Shown here: piece after piece, positions 1 to 11,325 of the stretch
Layout of the letters: each line of letters begins with the position of its first letter
Position numbering within the stretch: position 1 is the first letter of the stretch
NCBI GenBank assembly: GCA_020002185.1
Contig: CM034534.1
Coordinates: 60,067,050 to 60,131,049, forward strand
Origin: Paraescarpia echinospica
Lineage: Eukaryota; Annelida; Polychaeta; Sabellida; Siboglinidae
Reading direction: 5' to 3'
DNA length: 64,000 nt
Notes under the pieces: model-generated
What the model saw: only the letters and a program-made list of their open reading frames with translations
Databases searched by the model: none
What the model was told of the DNA's origin: nothing
Translations under genes and position numbers: made by a program

Positions 1-554
1 TGAAGGAAACAAACAAGGACACAGGTTGTACTTAAGTTAAGAAGACAGCAAATTCCAATGTTCTTATAACATAAACTATGATTATTAAACCGGGAATTAT
101 ATGTTTTTGAAAATACGGTTTACAAATATGTGTTAGTGTCATAATGTAACAGAAATAAGTATATATCACCATGCGGGCGGTAGTCTGTGAGACCACTGTA
201 AAGTTGTGTCCATAACAAGAACATCGGTTTTCATAATTATAGCCCATGCAGTTGGTTTGTAAACGATAGCAATCCTCCACTGTGACCTATATATTACACG
301 GAAGAAACCTGCCTTACTTAGCATGCACAACATAAAGCAACACATGCAGCCAAATATAAATTATGCTCTTCTGCGAATATTGGCTTAGTTGTACATTATC
401 TTGTTACATATTTCTGAAAAGAATATCATATATCTTGCAGAGTTAGTATCATAAATCGTATGGTGTAATAGTTTACAAGTTTGTAACACAACACACAATG
501 CCTGATAATGGTACGTATTCTGAGTCAGCCAAACTCTGCGAAGACGGAGGCACC
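1..554. other. unique left flank, no gene seen
   Basis: AT-rich sequence lying outside the tandem duplication. Only short chance open frames are present, with no protein family I recognise. It ends at the putative terminal exon at 555-626. Confidence 0.5.
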
Positions 555-626
555 TCACTTGTAGTAGGTGGAAGGGATGGGTCGTGTCTCTTCCACTGTA
601 GGAGTTGCCGCTGCAGATGTCTTGCT
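555..626 (-). CDS. possible terminal exon of an unrecognised gene
   Basis: On the minus strand an acceptor-like CATACAG (633-627) is followed by 23 sense codons ending in TGA at 557-555; the tail reads TPTVEETRPIPSTYYK-stop. The frame (phase 0) matches the donor of the exon at 787-997, so the two could be the last two exons of one gene. The duplication breakpoint (GCAAA, 633-637) lies only a few bases upstream of this acceptor. In copy II the equivalent position has been replaced by the duplication junction, so the exon exists once. The function is unknown. The acceptor has a weak pyrimidine tract, so the exon call is tentative. Confidence 0.3.
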   Translation of the reverse strand, partial: SKTSAAATPTVEETRPIPSTYYK

Positions 627-786
627 CTGTATGCAAACATTTACATTTTACACATTAATAATAAATCACTTCTACATTAAACATTGATATGTAACAGAAA
701 TTTTACATGTAATATTAAAATAAATATAGACAATTACTTGAAGAAAAGTCAAACTCAAGACAAATATGTTATCGTACGCTACTTAC

Positions 787-997
787 ATTTATAGCTTTGC
801 GAGCTCGCTGAGCTCTCAGCTTATGGTCTGGGAGGTATCTTGCGCAGACATGATATGCCCGGTTCTGAGCGGACGATGGGCCAAGAAGTGGGGGTCTTGT
901 GCTATCTTTCTATCTCGGTAACGGTGCGAGATCTTAGCACAATACATTTGCGTGTCGTGGCTTGCCATGATTATGCCTCTTTGGTTGACAGGGTATT
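787..997 (-). pseudogene. exon of an unrecognised gene, frameshifted (copy I)
   Basis: Minus-strand exon with a good acceptor (TTTTTTAG before 997) and a perfect donor (AAT|GTAAGT after 787). It is the counterpart of the open exon at 18363-18574. That exon encodes a basic stretch with YCAKISHRYRDRKIAQDPHF and ARYLPDHKLRAQRARKAIN. Copy I has lost one A near position 869 (GCGGACG instead of GCGGAACG), making the exon 211 rather than 212 nt and shifting the frame. The downstream exon candidate lies at 555-626. I do not recognise the family. The high Arg/Lys/His content and clean splice signals suggest real coding history, perhaps in a repeat-borne gene. Confidence 0.45.
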
Positions 998-1340
998 CTA
1001 AAAAATGTAGAACGCAGTATTAATTATTCTGTATTTAGTTTTGTGTGAAACGCTTAAATGCTTTTGAAAATAATTCAATGAGATGAGCAGATCACGTGAG
1101 ATAACGGATACAGTAGTATGTAAGCGATATGCGTTGCAGGATCACACCCATAGCTGCCTGTCCAGCCTTACTGCCGTGAGTGAGTAAGCCCATTGGCCAT
1201 AATTCTTCAAATTACCTTTTAATATCACCCAAATGCATTATATTGTTTTGCTACCTGTCTTGTTCTTCAAACGTATATTAATAGCTATTATATAAACGGA
1301 AATTATTCTTAGATATGTTGATTTTATCATTAATCAGCAA
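998..1340. other. intergenic, no gene seen
   Basis: AT-rich sequence without a supported gene, conserved in copy II at 18575-18917. It leads into the motif-rich element at 1341-2161. Confidence 0.5.
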
Positions 1341-2163
1341 GTGTCCAGCGTCAGTATGGTTTGTTTGTAATAAAGTTAGGATGTCAGTGTCAACTACAGC
1401 CGGTAAATATACATTTGGTTAAATTGGCGTGTCCAGCGTCATCAAGTTGCTTAGACATTAGGATTGTCATATATTAACTTTCCCGCAGATTAACGTATCA
1501 AATTATCGTTCATTGGTTTGTTAGAACACAGCTGTTAAGTATACTAACGCTATAAGTGGTGTTACCTTTATTAATTTACCACATTAGCCTTATTCTATTA
1601 CACCATTTCATATGAAAAACGTACATATAGGACCACAACTCATAAAATATTTATTGTAGGAAGAAAAAAAAACCCACCAGCATAGAGGCGACCGCCACGG
1701 ATGCTCTGATCACTGTAGTTCCTACATATCAAAGTAGAATGCGCTCTCAGCAGTCTTTCTCGGTAATCCCACAGATGACGATGGACACGCAGTGACGCTG
1801 GACACGCTCCAATATCGGTTTTATCCTTATTTGACCAAGAAATATTGTGAATATTGCTATTGCCATTGTTGGGGTTATAGCATGGTGGTAGCTGGTATGT
1901 ACGAAAACATAAAAAACGGCGTAAGTTTCCTATTGTTTTGAAGATAGCCTTTTCTATCTATGACGCTGGACACGCAGCTAAAACGCCACTCCATATTTTT
2001 TTTACTTGAACGTTATATTTTCGTCGAATTTAGGTTTAGACCCATATTTATTTTCATATATCATTTACTTAACATGTAGAAAAAGAATACATGTATAGGA
2101 ATCCTACAACGACAATAATAATTAATGTAATTGACCCGTGTAAACCGATGACGCTGGACACGC
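1341..2163. mobile_element. candidate non-autonomous DNA transposon with six copies of a terminal motif
   Basis: The 13-bp sequence GTGTCCAGCGTCA at 1341-1353 is matched as its exact reverse complement at 2149-2161, and GCAA flanks both ends (1337-1340 and 2162-2165). Internally the same motif recurs at 1427-1441 (minus sense) and at 1776-1790, 1793-1807 and 1961-1975 (plus sense). Minus-sense copies thus cluster at the left and plus-sense copies at the right, as in subterminal transposase-binding repeats. There is no coding capacity. The family is unassigned, and GCAA as a target duplication is an inference because internal copies also carry GC before the motif. Confidence 0.5.
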
Positions 2164-3234
2164 AAAAATTTGTCATTATAGAAAACGCAGTATACATTTT
2201 TAGTCCTTTGGCCGAAGGTCCAAGGGACTATTGCCATCACTCTGTGTCCGCCGTCCGCCGTTAGCTGCCGTATTTCAGAAACCGTTCAGCAACTTTTTCT
2301 CAAATTTTGCATAGACATATCTTGGGGCACTGCCACTATGCACGAGAAATCTGTATTTGATTGAATCATTTTAAGGGCTCCTAGGGCCTCCAAGGACCCC
2401 AACATTGGTAAAAATGTAACATTTGGCCTATTTTTTCAAAAACTGTTCAGCAACTTTTTTTCTAATTTTGCATAGATGTATCTTAGGGTGCTGCCACTAT
2501 ATACAAGAAATCTGTATTTGATTGAATCATTCTAAGGGCACCTAAGGGGCTCCCAAAGTGCAAAAGGTTTACATTATCTAGTGATGTGGTTTTGAGAAGG
2601 GCCCTTGAGATCACCCAGAACAGTAGATGTTGTGTAGTGTGCCAGAAAATCAAAAGCTGTGACTAATTTCTACAGCCTAGGCCATTGAGACCTTGATTAA
2701 TCTTTAATTGGTCACAGCACCCAGGCAGAGTAGACACACTTGACCCCTGTTAGACTGAACAGTTGCCTAACACTTTTAAACTGTATCTTCAAAACTATTG
2801 ATTTTCTATAATTGCAAGTTGTGTTTATTTTGATGTTCATTTAATTATTATAAAATAGTGTGACTGTGGTGTCTATTGGTTAAAGGTGTATTGTCTGTAG
2901 AAACCTGTAGGTGACAAACATAGAAAATTAATATTCTGTCACTTGTAGGTGACAAACATAGAAAATTAATATTCTGGACAACTATAGAGTGAAATATCCT
3001 ACACTTTATTTATATCAAATGCATTCTACTGTTCTGTTTACGCTTGCCATGCCTTGTGTAGACATGGTACTGTGTAAATCAATTGTATCAATATAGACTA
3101 ATAATTACAGATTCACAATATAATTGACACCTGAAACAACCAAATGTCAACCATTAGAAGAGTTGACATAGTTCCGCTATACACTATATATGTAAATTTA
3201 ACCAGCTGCCATGTCAAGTCCGTTATAATTGTGA

Positions 3235-3522
3235 CTAACAGTGTTCAAAATTATTCAGGTAAATAGAAAATAACAAAGGACACAAGTTTTCTCCTTGCCA
3301 TACCTCTACACACGAGAAGAAGGCTGACACAGCCTGGCCCTCATTTATACATGATTTAGCATTTTTGTACATGTTGTATACGACTTTCAACACAATACCA
3401 TTAATACCGCATGAAATTATCTTAGACCACACGGAGGACCGGTCTACTAAATCAAATGCTTTCTTATAATCGATGAAGACACAATAAAGCCTTTTGAGTC
3501 GAGACAAATACAATTCAACCAA
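3235..3522 (-). pseudogene. non-LTR reverse transcriptase fragment
   Basis: A 95-aa open frame on the minus strand holds part of a non-LTR (LINE) reverse transcriptase. FIDYKKAFDLVDR resembles the RT block with the first catalytic Asp, followed by GINGIVLKVVYNMYKNAKSC and then QGENLCPLLFSIYLNNFE, the degenerate 'RQGDPLSP' block. The frame stops before any FADD catalytic block, and no endonuclease is nearby, so it is a dead fragment carried inside the 2.2-kb repeat. Related copies lie at 20801-21088 and 28946-29220. It cannot encode an active enzyme. Confidence 0.75.
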
Positions 3523-3776
3523 TACCCCTATCTGAACACTGCCTGTTCTTCACCTAGTACATTCGCTTTGTTTAGGTATGTGGTCAGTCTGGTGCACTAA
3601 GGATTAATGAACACTTGTGGAGAATGTCACCCACTTGGCAGGTTTAATTGATCTATTCAGCAATGAGGACACTGCTTAGGCCTCACTCTGGACACTGTCA
3701 CTCACAGTGTTGTGTATTGTCTTAGTTGGTGCATTGAGTTAATCTACTTAACCATGAATCAGTGGTGGCTCTGGTT

Positions 3777-3913
3777 GTGTATTACACCCAGCTGTGGAGC
3801 TAAGAGTCTCTGCCTGCTATTGTTTGATGGAAGCTGTGACTAATCTGTAATTGGTCACTGGCAGTAGCTTGTGTCAACAGACAGCATTAAGCCACTATAC
3901 CCCTGTTAAACTG
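3777..3913 (+). repeat. left arm of an inverted repeat pair
   Basis: Pairs as an inverted repeat with 5664-5793, about 85% identical by eye. Shared blocks include CTGTAATTGGTCACTGGCAG and GTGTCAACAGACAGCATTAA. A third, looser relative in direct orientation sits at about 2655-2790. Confidence 0.65.
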
Positions 3914-4402
3914 GACAGTTGCCTGTAGGTTTTAAACTGTGTCAATCAGTGAGTCTACCTTTTGCTCTCAGATAATCTGTCCACTTAGTTTTACACATGA
4001 AGACATAATCTGGCATAACTTGATAAGTCTTTGTAGCAGCACATTTGTACTTCCAGTGTATCATTGCAACATAACATACATATTACATACTGTGTGCCAC
4101 ATTTGAATGTTGTGCATGTAATATTTCCATGCAATCCATTTGCATATATAATGTAAAACTTCAACAGCCGTTTTCTTCATTTTCACTTTTTGATCCCTAC
4201 CATGTTCAATGCTCCATAACTTTGCCAATTTTTGTAGCAGTCATATTTTTTGAAACCGTGTAAAGCACCCTACCAAACCTTTACAAGGATGTAAGAAAAC
4301 AATGTTACAATTTTTCCGACTTATCACTCATTTGGTCAGCCGGGGTCACATATAGATGTATTAGTCCAACGGACTTAAGGGCCACTTGGCCCATTTTTTA
4401 GT

Positions 4403-5663
4403 TTAATTTTTTTAAACATCATTTTTTTACTGTACATTCCCAATACATACTCCATTTGCCCAGTGAACTCAGAAAAAAATTAATACAGCACTGTTTTTGT
4501 ATGGCACTACTTCAGACTTTGGAAAGTTCAATTGGACACGTCATTTTGGCCGTTTTTGGCAACTTACGGCCAATTGATGCCATTTAAAAAATTAACAAGG
4601 CTGTCAAACCTTACATGTCCTCAAAGAACGTAATGACATCAATATATGGTGAAAATTTCGTTAGGCTGACTTTATAATTGACGATGTGAGAGACAAAAGA
4701 CACGATTTTTGTCAAGTGTACACTTTTTGAGACATTGGCCCTCATATGCAGATGGACCCAAAGTACTCAACACAAAAACAAATTTGTTGTAGTTTTCGAG
4801 GACTTCCTGTATAGAAATGAATACCTTGCGGGTCATTCACAAACCAGGTGGCTGTGTACCGGTTTGGGCTTGAGGTCTGGGGGGTGCCAGTACACCCAGT
4901 TTCACTTTCAGCAGAGTTAGCCAACGTTGTCTGCGTTGCTTGCTCTCTGTGTTGCCCTGAACGTAAAAAATGGGCCAATTGGTGAATCATAGTTACAGAT
5001 CATGAAGAGTTATGATGGAAGTAGTGTTGACACGTTTAGTAGCTCACTAGACTATATGCATGCCAGTGAAGATACGCCTGGAAATAAAGTATTCGAGTAG
5101 ACCATTTCGTGAATATTGTATATATTAGCTAATGTGTTGTTAAAAAATGCTGTCGGATTTTATCCCAATACTCTGCTATTTAGGCCGATTTCTAGTGGTT
5201 GTAGAAACCTTGCAATGTAGCACAGTAAAACGTTTAAGAAAATGTACACGCATTGTCTGTTCTCGTTTTGCCCCTACCACCCTCCCACAGAATGGGAAGT
5301 AGAAAGAGCTGAACTGTGATAAGACTTTATTTGTTAACAAGGTACATATGCATAGCTTGCATTTTTACTTAAAAATAGTAGTAATGACAGTTAAAAACAG
5401 TAGTAACGACATAATACTAATATAACTGGAGTGACGGAATAGCTGCAACATGTATAGTAAAACGTCTGAATAATATTCCTGATAATTTTTGGCTAAATAT
5501 GCTTTAACCTTTTTGAATATACCTATGTTATTTTACTTTATATATTATTTTATACCTAAGTTATTTTATTTTAATCCTAGGTCATATCTTTATATTGCAT
5601 TGATAATTATGTCTACTGCTGTTTTAAAGTTCCTCAGGTTCTACCAGTGCAGTAGGGATTCAG
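4403..5663. other. intergenic, no gene seen
   Basis: Contains only short open frames of 61-82 aa, none resembling a known family. It lies between the arms of the inverted repeat at 3777-3913 and 5664-5793, so it may be the interior of a composite or eroded element. The copy II equivalent is 30124-31384. Confidence 0.4.
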
Positions 5664-5793
5664 TTTAACAGGGGTCTACTGGGTTAATGCTGTCTGTTGA
5701 CACAAGCCTCTGCCAGTGACCAATTACAGCTTAGTCACAGTTTCCATAACACAATAGCAGGCAGAGAAGCTTAGCTGGGTGGGTATAATACAC
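5664..5793 (-). repeat. right arm of an inverted repeat pair
   Basis: Reverse-complement partner of 3777-3913, with about 1.75 kb between the arms. The copy II equivalents are 31385-31514 paired with 29502-29638 and 21344-21480. Confidence 0.65.
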
Positions 5794-6306
5794 AGTCAAT
5801 TAGCACTCTGCCAACCTAGTCCAGGGGCAGACATGTGAAATAATTGTGGGTTTTGTGGTAAAAGCACCAAAATTGGTGCATATGATGTTAATAGGGTACT
5901 AAATGATTTAAGATATAGTGCCAAGTTGAATTGTTTCCGTGACGTCCGTAACATGAGAAAATCCAAGATGGCCGCCGCCCGAATCTAAATATATGTTAAT
6001 TGTTCTATCTTCGTGAATAGTTAATATAAAAACACAAACAATGTATATTTTTATGTGTCTTCAAACATGCCGAATGCAATGGCGTCATCACTTCATTGAA
6101 AGAATGCATATATTTTAAGATATGGCACAGGTTAATGGTACAATTCAAGACGGTCGCCACCTGAATTGTGAATATCTACCAAATGTCATATCTTCACAAG
6201 ATATGCACACCAAGTTAGCGCCAGTGCATTATCGATACTCCTGCACAATGCCTACGATGCTTACAGCTGTGAAGAGAGTTAGCCGATACCTTTTGACGAT
6301 TGGTGC

Positions 6307-7756
6307 ATGAAACGAGTTGAGGCCTCTCCACAATTACAGTACTGGTTTATTGCCATGCAGCTGGAGCTCCTCGTCTTGGTGTATGTGAGGTCTTTACGTG
6401 ATTCCAACTTCTCGCTCTATGTCGCTGTCCTGGCAGCGCTGACACCATGTTTTTCGCACTGGACCACACTCACTATTTTCGATGGTTGCCGATTCACATT
6501 CGTGACATGATGGCGTTGCATGAACGACACCCTGAGCCAATTCGCTCAAGGAGGCTTCGTTTTGCACAAAACAAAACGTCCATTCTCAGCGAAAGCTATC
6601 GACCAAGCACACGAACAAAACAACAAGGTCGTGAAAGGAAATGGTAAGGTAGTCGGTTTGTTAAAAAATCCAAGAGCCCTAATGCGCTGGATGGTGGCAG
6701 GACCTGAACTGGCGAGGGTCATTGAGGAATTTGAGATCAATTGCCAAGACTTGTTGCAGCATCCAACACAATCCCAGGAAATTGGCAAGAGTTCTTGAGA
6801 CTGGAAGACAACAAGACTGAACTATTCAATTTCTTGGCATACCAGGTAAGCTACCAGTATGGCATGATTGATTTTGGAAACAATATACATGCGTTTACAC
6901 ACTTCAAATACATCGAAGATCACTGACATAATAAAAGCATTTACATTCTAACATCATTATCCGCAACATGTACAATAACAAACAATTTATTGGTTCTTTT
7001 ACTTACCACCATAGGTTGTAGAGAATCATTCTGCGGAGAAGGAACTGTAATCAACATGTGGCCAGAATGTGCTTTGCACCAGAGTTCATCAGGACGTCTC
7101 ATCCCTAGCGCAATGTACGCATGAAGAGGCCGACACACGAATGCTCCTTCGTGCAGTCGATGCAGCAAACAGGGGGTATCGCAGAATCATGTTGCGTACT
7201 GTGGACACTGACGTGCTAGTTCTGGCAGTGTCTAGTGCTGTGCTGCTTGAGAACACGGAACTATGCGTCGCATTTGGCACAGGCAGACACCGAGCTACAT
7301 TCCTGCCCATGACAGCGCCACAACACTGGGTGGTGAGAAGGCACGTGCACTCCCCATGTTCCATGCCTTCACAGGTTGCGATATGGTGTCGTCATTTGCA
7401 GGCAGGAGAAACCAGACTGCATTCGACATCTGGAAATCTTTCAATGAAGTCACCCCAGTATTCTCTACCTTGTCGACACAGCTTCAGTGAAGACTGCATG
7501 TCTGTGCTAGAGTCCTGCGTTGTACTATTGTATGACCGAACCTGCACAGAAACTAGTGTTGACTCTGCCAAAAAACGTCTTCAGTACCAAAGCCAAGTCC
7601 ATCGGCGCCATACCACCCACAGGAGCAGCACTATTGCAACACACAAAAAGGGCTATATACCAAGGTGCACATGTGTGGGGACAGGCACATGTCCGTACTC
7701 CAGAACTTTCTTTTCCAGAGACCTGCGGATGGCGTAAAAGTACCACAGTCTCGTAA
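6307..7756 (+). pseudogene. frameshifted member of the 'EEADTR / VDTDV / FHAFTGCD' family
   Basis: Successive + strand frames carry blocks of one protein family that I recall as repetitive and uncharacterised in cnidarians and molluscs. The order is QYWFIAMQLELLVLVYVRSL (6307-6510), FFALDHTHYFRWLPIHIRDM (6447-6600), KAIDQAHEQNN and RWMVAGPELARVIEEFE (6520-6798), CTHEEADTRMLLRA and MLRTVDTDVLVLAV (7100-7240), then ALPMFHAFTGCDMVSSFAGR (7340-7410), and finally IGAIPPTGAALLQHTKRAIY with SFPETCGWRK (7520-7756). The blocks switch frame at about 6450-6510, near 6600, after 6798 (GT-AG or a gap) and at about 7290 and 7490, so the gene is broken. The acidic EEADT and DTDV motifs recall PIN/FEN-type nucleases, but that is only a resemblance. 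The same breaks occur in copy II. Confidence 0.7.
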
Positions 7757-8750
<994 letters not shown>

Positions 8751-8751
8751 A

Positions 8752-10128
8752 ATGTTATGTAACGGATCACTGTTCAATGTTTACGCTATTGCAGGTGAAA
8801 GCGTCAGTGATGCAGTCAGGAACATCGCAGTTACTCGACTACCTAACATCATGACCAGCAGATGTCTTCACCGGGTCATGACGTGCCTGGGTATCTGTTC
8901 TCGTCGACTGGTGGCCAGCGTGAGGAGATGGAAGTCGTTTGTTTTCCTCTACCTCTTCGTGTTCCTTGTGGTGTTGCCGCTGATGTGCCACGACATGCCA
9001 GACTCGATTTACTTCCACAAAAGTGGAAGCCTGGAGGAAGTCCAACAGCGGATACAGCATGCCAACGACGCAAGACTCAACTGGTCTCTGAATTATCTGG
9101 CAATTATCAACCGCACAAGACACTTTCCAGAAGCCAGAATAGCATCTATGAAAGACTCGCATGTTGACATTGCAATCACCGTTGTGACAGTGTCACGAAA
9201 CCGACAACTGGTTGACAGCTACAAACCACGATATCTGTCGCAGATTGTCGCCAGACTTCTTGCGTACTGGCATAATGCCAAAGTGCAGGGATTTCGTTAT
9301 AATATCTCGTTATCCATCTGCAATGTCGACGCAGATCCGGACTCGTACTTAGAAGCTCAACGTCTTTCCAGTGTCATAGACATTTTCAACCGGTTTAAGG
9401 AAAAATATACTGCTGTTAAAGTTCAGAAAGAGAAGGAAAAGGAAGATTATGTGTTTTGTATAAATCAGACCCTTGGTATTTATGACCCACGATATGTGTT
9501 TGTTATTGAAGACGATGCGCTTCCGACACAGAGCATGTTTCCTACCTTACAACATGTCATCGGAAGGCATCTCGATAGAAAATTCATTCAAGGTCGCCTG
9601 GTGGTGAATACTGATGACGTCACATACGTGAAGTTTTTCCATCCAAAATGGCTGCTCGGTTACTACAGCATCGACCCTGAGCGAATCCCTGGACTTTTAG
9701 CATTTGGTAGCGTCTGTGGTACGTTATTATTACTAGTATATTGGTATTTAAAACCGGATTGTAGTCGTTCCGACTTGTACATTACGTGGTTCCTTCTCAC
9801 TGCTTGTGTTATTTTGGTTGCCATTGCAATAGGCCGAGGAAATTTGGTATGGTTGAGAAGTTTGTTTGGACCAGAATTCTACAGCTATGTTCCTGCACCG
9901 AGCTGTTGTACCCCAGCGATGCTGTTCCCGAAGCGAGGTGCATATCGAGTGATTAACTACCTCAGTCAAGTAAAGTCTTCAAAGTACTTGGGCAAAGACT
10001 CGATTCTGGACCAGTTATGGCAGAAGTTTGGCATGAAAGCCTATCTAGTCGAGCCAGGTACATTTACACACATTGGCTTATATTCGTCTGTTCATAGCAG
10101 TATTGTAAACCCATGGAAACTAGAGTAA
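8752..10128 (+). CDS. PGAP4: PGAP4-like GPI GalNAc transferase, copy a
   Basis: A single 458-codon open frame matching PGAP4/TMEM246, the Golgi enzyme that transfers GalNAc onto the first mannose of GPI anchors. An N-terminal signal-anchor spans about residues 62-80 (FVFLYLFVFLVVLPLMC). A GT-A-like fold follows, with the acidic EDD motif in VIEDDALP at about 253-255. A tandem transmembrane pair then interrupts the catalytic domain (about 313-332 and 342-361), the hallmark of this family, and a conserved tail ends HIGLYSS...NPWKLE. The initiator is probably Met34 (8851): the region before it includes an acceptor-like GCAG and does not align well with copy c. The family is about 400 aa long, which fits Met34. 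The TAA stop lies inside GAGTAAGT, a donor-like motif, so a further exon cannot be excluded. A Penelope-like fragment follows immediately. Confidence 0.9.
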   Translation: MLCNGSLFNVYAIAGESVSDAVRNIAVTRLPNIMTSRCLHRVMTCLGICSRRLVASVRRWKSFVFLYLFVFLVVLPLMCHDMPDSIYFHKSGSLEEVQQRIQHANDARLNWSLNYLAIINRTRHFPEARIASMKDSHVDIAITVVTVSRNRQLVDSYKPRYLSQIVARLLAYWHNAKVQGFRYNISLSICNVDADPDSYLEAQRLSSVIDIFNRFKEKYTAVKVQKEKEKEDYVFCINQTLGIYDPRYVFVIEDDALPTQSMFPTLQHVIGRHLDRKFIQGRLVVNTDDVTYVKFFHPKWLLGYYSIDPERIPGLLAFGSVCGTLLLLVYWYLKPDCSRSDLYITWFLLTACVILVAIAIGRGNLVWLRSLFGPEFYSYVPAPSCCTPAMLFPKRGAYRVINYLSQVKSSKYLGKDSILDQLWQKFGMKAYLVEPGTFTHIGLYSSVHSSIVNPWKLE

Positions 10129-10133
10129 GTTTG
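10120..10133. repeat. 14-bp target site duplication, left
   Basis: CTAGAGTAAGTTTG, covering the last two PGAP4 codons and the stop, is repeated exactly at 10889-10902. Copy c of PGAP4 has this sequence once (before 47220), so the 755 bp between the repeats is an insertion. Confidence 0.85.
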
Positions 10134-10888
10134 ATTTGAAAGTGCAGTTACGTGTCCGAATCCTCTGTTTGCTCAACATAGCTTTCGGCATCTTCCCGGT
10201 ATCATCGTCAACGTTGTACTGAACCGGTCTCGGTGGTCATGTGATCGTCACATGAAGGCAATTCCAGGAATATCGCTGGAAGATTGTAGTTGGTGTCTCT
10301 GTTGATAGTTGGTGTCTCTGTTGAATACGTAATAGGGACACACCAGAAACACTACAACAACATAAGATTCATAGTGGTGAACGACAAGGACAACCCCTCA
10401 AAGAACAACATATGCGGGGTCATATACGAAATAACGTGTCCGGACTGTCATCAAAAATAATGAGTCGATCATTACAAACAAGCAAGCAGATCACTGAGGG
10501 TCTGATTCAAAGAACATCAGGGCTCCACTCACATCTATAGGTGATCAACGAGTGAACGAGGTCCATAGCACCATGGCCTCAAGACGCCGCCGTGCTCGCT
10601 AGTGAGAACAACTTCTGGCGAAGAAAGATTAGCGACGCCATTGAATATCGAATGAGGCAACCAGCGATCAACAGAGACACCGGCTCCGATCCACCTGCCA
10701 TACTACTGGAACCGCTGCCATGTGACGTTCACCAGCATCGTTACATGACCACCGTGACCGGCTCAGTACAACGCTGATGAGGGCCCCGTGAGGGTGTCGA
10801 AGCACCGTTGAGCAAACAACTGATCCGCACACGTAAATGCGCATTCAAATCCATATGAATGTAAGCGAATCCGGACGTAATTTACATG
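10134..10888 (+). mobile_element. Penelope-like retroelement fragment with inverted 3' ends
   Basis: Insertion bounded by a 14-bp duplication. On the + strand, decayed coding reads VIYEITCPDCHQK (about 10425-10460) and later NFWRRKISDAIEYRMRQPAI and NRDTG (10592-10690). These are the GIY-YIG endonuclease end and C-terminal tail typical of Penelope-like elements. The left arm (about 10134-10345) is an imperfect reverse complement of the right arm (about 10640-10855), including the same NRDT coding tail, so two 3' ends face outward. Inverted 5' pieces and variable target duplications are known for this retroelement class. Stops make it inactive. It is identically placed in copy II, so it predates the duplication. 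Confidence 0.7.
10769..10810 (+). ncRNA. hammerhead-ribozyme-like motif in the Penelope-like end
   Basis: CAACG, then the core CTGATGAG, a GC-rich arm, CGAA, and a closing CGTTG that pairs with CAACG. This order (stem, CUGAUGA, stem II, GAA) is that of a hammerhead, and Penelope-like elements are known to carry hammerheads in their terminal repeats. Stem II has mismatches and the core has CGAAG rather than CGAAA, so it is probably decayed. A related version lies in the inverted left arm. Copy II: 36432-36473. Confidence 0.4.
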
Positions 10889-10902
10889 CTAGAGTAAGTT
10901 TG

Positions 10903-11325
10903 TTTATTTTTTTTGAAAACCGTGATACAGGTGTATTACAGCATATACGTATCCAGGGCACATGCCTCCCTAGACTTTAGGAATTAGGCGTGCACGCAGA
11001 CCTTTTATAATGGTCCCACGCGACCGTGCCCCCATAGATCGTTTGAAATGTGCTCCCGTTCATGTTATAATAAGTTGAAGTTACGGCGACGTGGCGAAAA
11101 ATTGTCAACAGTACTCCCCGTCTTCCGATATCATCAGTCCAGCCGAGACATCGGCTGAAGTTACGGCGGCTCGGCAGCGCCAACATTTCTAATACACCAT
11201 TTGGTTCGCCCGCCAGTGGAGATCTTTGTGCCCCCAGGCTCGATTTCTGGATCCGCTCCTGTACAGGTATTTACAAGTCAAATGTTGTTATCTGTGATAA
11301 TGATAGTTGTTTGTTTGTTTGTTGA
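10903..11325. other. PGAP4-a 3' flank, no gene seen
   Basis: Continues the PGAP4 3' flank displaced by the Penelope-like insertion. A 69-aa minus-strand open frame at 10977-11186 has no recognisable family. GTTT microsatellite runs precede the 3'-end pseudogene. Confidence 0.4.

Larger units (their letters stand above)
2205..4392. repeat. 2.2-kb dispersed repeat with hairpin terminus, copy I
   Basis: It opens with the hairpin-forming AGTCCTTTGG...CCAAGGGACT region and closes with AGTCCAACGGACTTAAGGG...CTTGGCCC. ATTTTTAGT (2196-2204) and ATTTTTTAGT (4393-4402) flank it, consistent with a target duplication of 9-10 bp. It carries a reverse-transcriptase scrap on the minus strand (3235-3522). 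Further copies are at 19782-27910 (split by a Kolobok-like element) and 27920-30113. I recall similar 'GGCCGAAGG' repeats as common in mollusc genomes, but could not check this. Confidence 0.65.

Noticed and set aside
4735..4990. Opposed short frames of 61 and 82 aa
   Set aside because: No family resemblance. Conservation in copy II only reflects the recent duplication.
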